Shown here piece after piece: positions 29,001-41,000 of a stretch of 64,000 nt of DNA. Source of the stretch: Mastigias papua (taxonomy: Eukaryota; Cnidaria; Scyphozoa; Rhizostomeae; Mastigiidae); assembly GCA_964019165.1 (NCBI GenBank), contig OZ025270.1, positions 4,732,528-4,796,527 of the forward strand, read 5' to 3'. The position numbers were made by a program, and so were the translations under genes. Numbering within the stretch: position 1 is the first letter of the stretch; the number at the start of each line of letters is the position of its first letter. The notes under the pieces are model-generated. The model was not told the DNA's origin, made no database searches, and saw only the letters and a program-made list of their open reading frames with translations.

Positions 29001-32000
29001 CTTTGGAGAGTATCAGACATGTATGTTTTGACTTTTACTATTATCCTTTATCCTTCAAATGTAGCCTTCATATTAGTATTGTTTTAAAAATTCTTTTTGG
29101 GTATTTTATGGTTTTTTTGTTTTATGATTTTGTCATTTTGTGAATTTGTCATTAAATGATTTTGTCATTTTGTTATTTTATGATTTTGTTAATCTATGAT
29201 TCAGTCTTTAAATGATTTTGTCTTTATGGAATATTGTCATTTTATATTTGTGTCATTTTGTAATTCAGCCATTTCACTATTCTACCATTGAACTTTGTCC
29301 ATTATCCATTCAATTTCATTGGCAGCCCTTTACCAAATCCTTTACTTGGCAACATTATATTACTGCACATCATGTTTTATAAGATGTTATTTTTCTACTT
29401 TTTGCTGCTCTACTTTTAAGAGACTTCTTTCTGCTGAGGTAAATTATGCTTGTATGTATATACATTTTCATGAAGCAATAGAAGATTTGGATTTAAGTGG
29501 CTTTATACTTCAATCAAATGGATTGAAATTTTATGAAACATCTGATTTGGCATTTGAATTTACAAGAACTGTATCTACATCACCTAGAATAGCTCTTACA
29601 AAATGTGATAGAACTCCCTCCTTACCACACATGACACATGAGTTAGCTCTACAATATTTGAAGTTTGCTGTACTAGTCTAATTATTTCTCATTTTTAGAA
29701 GATGAATGGCACAAAAATCTCAATATCTGGAGAATCTTTTGTTCCATTGTTAACTAAAATTGATGAGTGCATTTCTTATATGGAGAAAAATGTGAGTTAC
29801 TTGTTGGTGACAAGTATAAAGTCAGAGCTACCATGAATTAGAAATAGCAAGGGGCCAAGAACTGTTACTTGTGGTACACCACATGAGACTTCTTTCAGTT
29901 AAGAACTGTGCCCAGTAACTGAAGCAAACTGTTTTGGATTTGAAAATTGTGAGGGAAACCATTGAAGGGCTACACCTCTCCCTCTAAAAGCTCCATCTTT
30001 CTCAAAAAGAATTGAATGATTGACTGTATGAAGATGATATTTCTAGAGGGATGTGAGAAAAGTATTTGGTGCTAACATGGGCGTGGAATCCAAGGATTGG
30101 GTTTGGTTTTTGATAGCACCATTCAATAAGTCAGTTTTCACTTAATAACTAGACTTGAACTCAGCTCTACTAGAAAATAGAATTTTCAACTTGGCGCATG
30201 TGATTGCCACGACAGCTGGCATGTGATGGAATATTGGCAATTCCTGACGTCATTTTGCTATAGAGCTCTCTTTTTTCATGAATTCGAGCCATATAATATT
30301 TATGGAATCCATATACATGAGCTTTATTTGCTTATCTTTATCAAAAGTTTTATTTCATTTAGTTTTACTTTTGTCTTATTTTTTGCTATTGATATGGTCA
30401 TGGACTCAAACTTTATTTCTTTGTATATTTTACTATTTGTTACAGGCTCAATTTAAAGAGGCTCCTGTCTACCTGATACGGTTTAAACAGTGTCTGAATC
30501 AAGCTATTGGAATGCTCAAGCAACTTGTTGTCAGGATACTTAAAAGTGCCACCGAGCAGACATCGTCACATATAAATAAGGTAAATTTTTTGTGTTAGTG
30601 AATAACCTCACTGGACAACATTTTGGTGTCCATTTGAGAAATTACTACGAGCTTTAACGACAGCAGGAATAATATTTGATATCATTTTGTCTCTCCCAAC
30701 CTTAAAAAGTACCGAAATAAAGGTTGTTTTTAATTTCTAGTTTGCCCTGGGTATTTAGGTAGTGTTATTGGAGTTATATATTTGACATCAACAAATCTAA
30801 TTTATACAAGGAAAAACAGACATTTCAATTAATAGATAGCTCATTTGGTAGACATTTGGCGTGACTTGCAAGCCATTAGTTCAAGCCCCAGTCAGTTGGC
30901 TCATTTATTTTTATGCAATCTCGCTTCACAACTTTTTGTGAAACCATGTTGCCTTTCACCTACTTTTGCTCCCCTGGTGTGGATAGTCCTCTCTTTTATC
31001 AGCATATCGAATGGATATTGCAATTTAGTTGCGATGGCTCCCCTGTTCAAATTGCTTAGGAGAGGTTCGATGTGAGTAATCAAATCAACTTTTTGGTGTG
31101 GCTTGACAGCGTACAATTTTAGCTCTATTGGTAGAGCACTCGATGTTAGAAATTCGAGGATCATAAATTCGAATCAAGCTGTGGTTATTTAATTTCTCAC
31201 ATTTCCACTTTGCCTATGAATAATAGACAGAAGTTGTTCAGATGAAAACACCAATTGAATTCAGTTGCAGATATTCTCACAGTAAGCTGTGCCTTGTCAG
31301 TAGAAGGCTCTTATTGCCAGTTCTGTACAAATATACAGGGTACATAGATTAATGTCCCATTCACGCTGCTGCGTTTGCAAACATATCCGTAGTTGTAGAT
31401 ATCTTGTCAGCCGTTCACACTGCCCCGTTTTTGTACAAAAGTGGAGATAAACCTTGTGAGATATTGTAAATGTACTTTTTGAGTATTTTTTTGCATTTAG
31501 AAATATTGCATGGTCTGTCACTGTTTTCAGAAAGGTGCTCTGTTACCAAGTTTCTGCTTGAATTGAACAATTGTTGAATCATAGAAATATCTTTAATGAT
31601 ACAAGATACTCTATTGGCACCTCTACCCTACGCTACGTATTTGGAAGGGATGTTTATCAATCTATAGATGTGCGTACATTTCTTTCATTAGAACCTTGTT
31701 CATGCTTAGAGAACATCCTGGATTACAATCCTGCTTATTGTCCACTTTGAAGGTATTATGTTTTAGGAATCGATCACTGAGATTTGATTTATTTCTCTTA
31801 CCAACACTCATCACAGTGAGCTCTCATCTCTTATAATGTTTGTCTAGCAAGAGCATGCACAGGAGACGTCATACACAGCCATGTATGGAAAATTCAAAAC
31901 CCAGGCCTTCAGAGTCAAAGTTAGTACTATTAACTGTTTTGCTTATATCCATTTTTTGTGTTCATATGGGTCATACTGATATACATTGCTCGACTAGCAG

Positions 32001-35000
32001 CTGTTATGTGTTGAAGTTGTATGCTCCACAATATTTTTATAGACCATAATTCATATGTCTGAAATTGAAATTTATTGTACAGAGATTCGTTAAGCAACAT
32101 ATTTGAAACCATGGCACTCCAGTATGTATTGCAATGCCATTAAACCGCATTCATTATGAAAGAACTGCATTACCAGATGAGAACTGAAATAGATTCATAG
32201 TTTTCATCACTGTTTTACAGACCCTAATTCTTAAGTATTGTATCGATTCATAAATATGGGAGTGATCTTATTTAAGTCTAAAACCTTCTCATCATTTGTA
32301 TGCAATTCAATATTTTCCAGAATATCATGGAACAGGTAGAACAAAAACGCGGGAACCAGAAGGAGTATGAGTTTTAAATTTTTCATTCTTCTTGCTATTT
32401 TAGTTACCGTTTCAATTATCAAATGAGACGTAAGGTGAATAATATAAGAGAGAGTGATAGATCATATGCTAACAAATATGTTGAATTGCTGAAAGTGGTG
32501 ACTTTCCGAGTCGTACGTTAATTGTTTTACTTCATTAAACACAGTAACACTACGTACAGTGGTTGCTTCTCAAAAGAATGCTGAAAGACATTACATTACT
32601 ATCCCGAATGCGTTATGATTCAAAAGGTGTCGCATCTTTATGGAAGAATACCATTTTCTAATATGAGATTTTCGCACACATCACGATCGCTGGATCATGC
32701 TATTAATGCATTCCCTGTAGAATAAGAAGTCTGTGCACAGAGACCTTGAACCCGCTAAAATTTGTGGACTTAAAGCTAAACTAAATTTGTATATAAACTA
32801 TATAACTTTTTGACTATATGTATAGTCTTATCATACATGAACTTACTTTACTCGCATATGTGTATAATGCTCTGTCACTATGTTGAAAACGTTTTGCTAA
32901 GTAGGAAAATTGTTTATCTTCCTTCTAGGTATGAGGCTTTTATTCAAGATTGTCAGAATTGTTATTTTGAATGTCGAGAGCAGATTATACATCCATTCAT
33001 TGTCACAACTGTGAATAAATTGGTTAAACAACATATTCGAAACCACTGCACTCTAGTATGTATTGCGATGCCATTAAACTGCATTCATTATTATAAAGGA
33101 ACTGCATTACTAAATCCTTGCACACGCATTAAGTGACAACCATTAAGTCGAAAAGGGGTATTATTATTTTGTGTTATCATATGAGCTGGTTGGTGATAGG
33201 AGCCATGCAGAGAGAAACAAGGCCTACTGGAATCATTATAGAGGCTTGGAAGTATTCTTAACCCCCCCCCCTTGCATCATAGAACCCCCATTAATTTGAT
33301 TTTAGAGAAGAATCTTATCTTCTTATCTCTCATACAATTAAAACCCCTGTTCTATTATGCGCCTAATAGTACTGCTAATTTGGTGGACATCCTATTACTA
33401 TGTCCAGAGTTTTAGTTGACTTGTTTATGTGATATCATGCATTTTAGCCTTTAATGTCTTGTCATTGTTTCATAGACATGTGAAGCTATTTGATATTTTT
33501 CAGTTTCGATCAGGTTGCTCATTTCTGGTTCATGTTTGCCAAGATGAATATCAATTATATTTTGACTTTTTCACAAAGAAGAGTGAAGGCTTAGAGTACG
33601 TATATTCTTCCTCGATGCGCGTATGATCATTATGAGATTTCTGTGTATATAGTACACAAGAAAGCAAGTTGTCATGCCTCAAATATATACATAGCGCACT
33701 GATAACTATTTAAAAACTAATGTCCTATCGTATATATGAAAATGACGCACTAAAAAAGTACGAGAAAGAAACAGAAAACATCAGCTGACTCCTATGTGGA
33801 ATCTGGTGCCTAGTATCGGAGGAGTCTGGTACTAGCAATACGTAAACAGTTTTTGGTAACTTCAATCAGTAGCTGTTCTATCTCTCTCATAGAAGAATTC
33901 GACTGAAAGTCCGGTAAAATTCTCATTGCTTTGACTAGTTTGTTTATCTGACACTGGTTTGCAACTTAGAGTTACATACTATTGAAAACACTCATTTCTT
34001 GAAACTGTTGAAATGATATGCATGGCTACCAACTATTGCATTTGCATTGCTTGAATATCGTTCTACATTTCTATTTTTTACGACAGTATGTTGTATGTGA
34101 TGTAAAGAGGCATTTTGTTGGCAGATTGTGTGTTTGTGCTTCTTTCCCTATTGGTACTGATTATTTTTGTCGTACATTTCTTATTCCCTGTTTCCATTCG
34201 AGTTTCTTTTCGGATTTTCAATGTCAGCATTGATTTATCTTTCTTTTCCCCACATATGTGCTGTGTTTGTACACAACACGTTGGCACACAGCATTTATCC
34301 CTATTGTTCAGATATCAAATAGCACATTGACTTCTTTGTAGTTTATTGTTGGAAGGGTTTTGCAACACACTCTACGAATCATTTCGACCCTTAATAATCT
34401 ACATGACGCATATGGAAACTCTTGCCGAACTATGCAATATACTCAAGGTAATTTTACCTCTACATAAAAACAGGGTCCTTTATGACGATATTTGCCGTGT
34501 TCCCTGAATAAAGTTGAGAATTTTATAATGCTGCCGAAACACGCTATTTGTGAAACTCACAGTGACTGAGCATTGCGTTTAGTTGTTCACATTTGCAATC
34601 TGTTGGATTGAGCTGACTAGTAATCAAGTGTACAATGATATGTATTTGCCACTTTTATGATTTTTAAGAAATTCACTTGTTTTTCGTAGACAATTTATCT
34701 ATTTGACCAAATTTGAGTCTTTCAGGCTAGCATAGTTACTCTTTTGTTATCTTTGCTGCTAGTAGGACTTTTTACCATAAGCTATTTTGTTTTTAGGTTG
34801 AAATGCTGGAGGAGCATGTGTCGCGAAAAGGTAAATTGCATTTTCGAACTCCATGCAATTTTTTCATGAGGGAAAAGGGCTTTTGATTGCTTTATGTTCT
34901 TCGTTTTTAATATTTTAGCGATCAAAGATCCCACAGTGGTTTACTTGTTAAAATTGGCTTTGGGTGTCAAATTTGTTTATATCTAAGAACTTTAGAGAGT

Positions 35001-38000
35001 GTTTGGTAGATGAAGACCATACTGATCTCCTTTTTTCAATATCAACAGGAGAACAATTGTCTGCATTTGAAGTTGTTGTATCACAGTTGCTTGAAGATGT
35101 TCAGGAAAGGCTTGTTTATCGGGCACAGGTTAGTTTCATGTTTTCTGTTTATCAGGCACAGGAAATCTTTGGGGATTGTGGAAAAGGGATGATAGACCTG
35201 CATGAAACTCGGAATTTCAAACGTGTGTAAACTTATTAACTTTCTTAGATCCCAAAATCCAGTAATAAATTTTCCTAACTCTTTGAGCAGTCGACTGCTG
35301 CTTTCGTATGAACCAATTTCTTATAGAAACCAAGTGTATCTGAAGAAATTGTCGCTCTTTGCAACTTTTGAAGGGTATCCTGACCTCAGAGCCAGAGTTG
35401 CAGGCCCGTAGCTAAGGGAGGCCTGGGGGCATGGTCCCCCTGGACTTGGGAAATTTGCCACTGTGCCTCCCCTAAAGACAAGACTAATATAAATATATGT
35501 ATTATATATATTGGTTGTGCCCCCTTGTGAATTCAAGCTGGCTACGGGCCTGCAGAGGTGTATCGATACTTCAAACATTGGGAGAGGGGGAACTGGTGTC
35601 AATCATTTTGTCCGAATTTTTCCAAAACATTGTTGGTAAACTTCAATTCAATTCAGTAAAAGTTAGGTTTATGAGATTGGTTCGCAGGTTTCTACTCAAA
35701 AATATTTATTTATAGTCACTCGTTTGTCATTTGGCAGTTAGTAAAGTTCTTCCAATTTGATGGATTCAACAAGGATATACTGGAGTTTCGTGAATTTTTG
35801 TCCGAATTTCCACATTGTTTAGAAATATTGGGAGGAATATTATCATCCTACACAAGATATGGTGTGAAATATTGATTTAGAAGCGCTGTTTTAAAATCAT
35901 ATTTCTGGTATTTTTCCTCAACTTCCTTTGTTTATAATGTAATCTTCAGGCTTATATAGGGAATGACATCGAGAATTACAAGCCTGCAGCTGGTGATCTT
36001 GCCTATCCTGATAAACTCATGATGGAGGTGAGCAGATTTCGTCAATGTTTCAACTACACTATGATTAGACTATAATTAGACTTGTCCTGTTTTCCCTAGT
36101 TTGCAATTTTGATACTGCTTATGTCGCACAACTCTAAAATAATTTGTAAGATTTGGAGACCTGTCTCTTTTGTTTGCAGTTTTATAATCTAAGTATTGTT
36201 TCCTTTGTGGGACAAGTGGCAGGAAAGTTGTCTATGACCTGTAATTTCTCCATTCTCAGACCGGCAATGTTGCAGAGAAATCTGATGATGAAAAAGAAAG
36301 CCGACAATGTTTGTATCAACCTTTTGATATATGTTTGCTTTCAGTAAATGTATTCAGTAAAACACAACTCACTGAAGGAAGCAAAAAGTAGTTTTGTTAC
36401 AGATTGCCTCTCCCCTGGATTACTTTGTTTTATGAAAATTAGTGGTGGGCTCTCAGTGATCATGTAATTGATATGCGTGAGAAATTTAGTTGGAAGTTGG
36501 CAGAGATGTGCGACATGTCACAATGACGAAAGGAGTACACGGTTATGGCTGTGAGGATTTGACTGTCAATTTGCAGCATCTCCTCTGAAGTTAGCCTCAT
36601 CAAGCAAAGCCTTTGGCCGTTGCATTCGGAAAGTGTCCCCATACTTATAATTGACATCGTAATTTACACAATTTTTAGTGTGAACCCAGAGTTTTATGTG
36701 GATGAAGTTATTTTGTTGTTTAAAAGGAATGAATTATACAAAATGTTCGCTCCAGCTTTCGCTTAAATTCATCCCAGCAAAGAAGACAATCTCTTTGCGC
36801 ATGCAAAATGGAGCCCCCACAGAAATTTTGTCACCATTGGACAGCATTTGCTCGAAAACCCAGATGGTTCAGAACTAAAGCGATAACTTGGCTTAGTTAA
36901 ATAGTAGAGCTGACCAATATTCCATCTTTCTGTTTTGTAGTCTGTACGCACCAAAACAAGAGAACCATGTAGATATAAGGAATCTATTGTTACGCTTACC
37001 CTCTTGTAATCTTCTAACTGGTTGGTTTATTAATGGTGTTTTTCTTAACGTCGGTAATTGATGTCTATCTTGTTAACAGATCAAACTGTTGCAATGGTCG
37101 ATCAACAGGCCATGTGGTACCCCACTGTTCGTCGAACGTTAGTGTGTCTATCAAAGCTTTACAATTGTATATCGGTGCGTTTCCTCTATGCTGATATCTT
37201 TATGAAGTAAAACCCATAGTCATTCACTGCAGCGTTTATTACCGTTCTTAGTAGCATTATATTCATTCAATAAATATATCAAAATTTTATGCATCGGAAT
37301 GTATATGGTGTTATTACAACATGGTCAATATGAAGGCGGTTATGTCAAAGAATTTACATTAGATTGATACTAGCTTAGTTTAGATGGTTCAAAAATTAGT
37401 TGCATTACATAGCATTTCCAATAGGAGGAATTTTCTATATACGAATATGCGATGTTTCAAGGAGATTCACTCACAGTTAGTAATCCATATATGTTATCAC
37501 AACCATAATTACTTTTTGAGCCCTCTCTATATGTTTTCCAGTTAGTAAGTCAATGAGTTTTTAGTTTTAGTTCCAATTGAAAATTATTATTTTGCTTACT
37601 TAATAGCCGGAAGTGATAGATCTTGTGACCATTTGTAATAACTCTTGCCAGCATAGAAATCAATTATTTGTTTTATATTGTTGCTTCAGAAATCCACATT
37701 TGAAGGTCTGGCTCAAGAAGCACTTTCAATCTGCATCAAAACGCTGAAGGCTGCTGCTAAATCAATCAATGACAGGAAGGTACACCATTGAAATTATACG
37801 GCGAGAAGCTTCACCATTGTAACACAACATCATTTCAACATGAGTTAGTTATCTCTGTGTGTGTTTGTTTGTGTTTGTGTTTGTGTTTGTGTGTGTGTGT
37901 GTTTTTGTTTATAGTGATTCTACATCTAATCCTTATTTTGTATTATGTATTCTATCATTCGTATACCTTTTGTAGGGAGCCATCAACGGAAGTTTGTTTT

Positions 38001-41000
38001 TCATCAAGCATTTACTAATTCTGAGGGAGCAAATTGCTCCATTTGATGTTGACTTTGCAGTCAAAGAAGTAGCCTTAGATTTCTCAAAGATGAAAACAGC
38101 TGCTTTTGGTCTCCTTTCAAAAGGAACACGATTATTAAGTTTAAGTACAAACAATGCAATATTGGAATTTCTACTTGAGGTGAGTATCTCTACATTCTCT
38201 ATTCAAGCATGTTTAGTGGCACAAATTGTCATAGATCAAACCTTCAAGTGGTCTAAAAGTTTTGAAAATCGTTGAAAACTTGCTTGGTTTAGTTTTGTAT
38301 GAGCTTATCAATAGACATGGTGCTTGATTTGATACAAACACAACATCCGTGCATATGTGGTCTACGGTGCAGTGCTTGGCACGGTTTAATATCGATTTGC
38401 ATTGAAATATGAATGTCTCTCGTATTAAGTTTTTGCAGTGAGGGTTGACAGGACGAGCTCTTTTGCAGAACTTTGTAAAGCTATGCTTACTTTAGGGTGA
38501 CCAACGATCAGGGAAAACAGGGAAATCAGGGGAATTTTCAAGAAATTTTATTTCTGTCATGGAAATCAGGGACAAATCAGGGAATTTATCAAAAGGTTGG
38601 AAAGAATCAAGGGATTTTGTAGTTTATTAGTTCTGTCAAATCTGAAAACCTCTTTTTTGTTATACTGGACTGAATACAAAGGTGTAGAATGGTCATGAAA
38701 ACTTAAGGGAATTTTGCAAATTTTAGTCAAGGAAATTAAGGAAAGCATGGGATTTTATAGAAAAAATCCCTTGGTTACCTTGTACCTATAGTGTTGTATT
38801 CTTTTCAGACAAACATATTATTGTATCAAAGGGAGAATGTTGATATTACCTTCTGTGAAATTTGATCCGAGACTTGGTCCAAAAGAATAGATCAACTGAA
38901 CCATTTCAACGTGAATTTTGACCCACTTTTATCTTTAGAAGTTTAAATGTTGATACTCAAAAGTCCGAGTGAGATATTGATAAGAATAGTCCATATGATG
39001 TTGCATATTCAGCGTGTTTGGAGATATTTTAGTTCCTGTTAGCATTTTTATGATTTTAAGATTAAAGTTTGACAATATTTATATCAAAAATTAGAAAACT
39101 AGCATTGAATTTTGCCAAGGTTCAAAATCAGTTAATGCTGGACAACTGAAACCTTCAATACTCATTCTGTTGCTCTAGTAGATTTAAAACGCTTGATTCT
39201 GCCAATGATATTTCACGTCTAGCATGTAATAGTTTCCTGGCACGAATGTGTTAATAGTAAAAGCAAATGTCGTATCAGAAGTTTTTTGAATGAAATAAAC
39301 CTAGGTTGAGTTAATCACAATCAGACTGAGATCTGACAGCTAAAATGCAAAGACTCTAAAGCATAATCGTGGCATGTTTTCGTCTTCATTTGATTCATAT
39401 CATATTCATTTTCAGGGCGTGCCCCAGTTAACAGAGTACTGCCTTGATTCAAAAAAGGTAGGCTGCTTTTTCATGGTGTTAGTACTGGGTTGTCATATGT
39501 GACTAGATTATGTGTTACAAAGTGCATGTTCAGGTATTGAGTATGCTTCGGCAGTTGAGAATAGTATCTCGATAGAGTTAGAGTACTTATGCCTATCAGA
39601 TCAGAGAAAAAAGAATGTTTATTGACCTTTCTAGTCGTTGTGGAGCAAGTTGTAAAGTTCATATCAAAGTTGCGCTTTACTCTTAAGTTTCAATTGATTG
39701 GCAAAAGTTTTCTGTACTTCCATACGATAAACCTACCACTAGTCTTATGCTTGCTAGGAGGTGGACACTGAATTGAAGAAGGTATGTGAGGAGTTCATAA
39801 GCACCGCTGTAGATGCATTTGTGAGCCCTTTGACCTCATTCTTGGACAAGATCGATACATTAGAAAAATTAGCAGACGAAGAAGGAAAAGAAAAACGGCA
39901 TTTGATAAATCAGCAGCCATTTGCAAAGCCAGGTGAGCAACTTGAAGGTCTCCTTTCCTTTTTCCTACGCAGAATTCGAGAAAGTTATGCCTATTATAAA
40001 CACAGTTATTCCCACGCACTTGGAAAGAAAACCTTAACAATTTGGAATTATTTTTTGAAGTACGTAAAGTTCTGGTGTCTTTTGATCAAGTTTCATTCTT
40101 GTTTGTTCGTATTGTCTTGGTTAATTTCTTGTTGTGTATTATGTCATGTTTTCATTAGTTATTTTCTATTTCTGTGCCGTTCTCAAGAGATTATGGTCCT
40201 TAATATTGATTCGACACTCTTTGAAGCTTGTCTCAAAAATGCTCAGAGTACTGAGAGACTGAGTGACTGAGAGATTAATACTTATAATTTTCAATTATGC
40301 TTTCATGAATATAACAAGAGATTTTTATCGCAAAAAATAAAGAAAATTACCTACATAATTATATATAAATCTCCTATGGCTGACATAGATAGAAATACAT
40401 TTTGTCAGAGTTCCGTCTACGACTGCCGCATAAAATTATCATATTATGCAATCTCAAGGAAAAATGAAAATAAGCTAGCAAAAGCTGATCTCAACCAGGT
40501 GTCTCAAAAATGAGATTCCTACGCGTCAAAACACCTGATGGCAGGTGCTATATCTATGAGAACTTGAGGTCTCTTTTCAGATTTCCATTCTCAACCGCTG
40601 GAGTTGAGTATGATTTCCTTACAATGGTTTAGAATTGTGTAATGATGTGAAAAATTATTTTGAAATTTGATTGAAATTACATTTGGTGGTGTATGGAGGT
40701 AGACTAGTTCCATTATAAAGTAAAATGTTGTCACATACGAATGTAGTAAGTTAAAGTATGGGAGTAAAACAGGCTCAGACGTGAAGAGAACATGAATGAA
40801 AGGAAATATAGCGAAATCAATGATAGTATATTTTTTGTTGTAGCTGCATAGATGTTTTAAGAAACTGGTATTTTTGTGAACGATGGAAAGTCCTACTGAG
40901 TAATTTTGTTTAATGTATCCTTGTTCGTCGTAGAAAATGTACGCAAAATTGTTAGCGAAGCTTATATGATGTTGAAATCAAAGCTTCCTGGAATAATGGA

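Noticed and set aside
35738..35875. Acceptor plus 45 codons in COG3 intron 14 ([17 protein letters not shown]...)
   Set aside because: COG3 has no insertion at this point in the family, there is no donor before the stop, and no known family matches.
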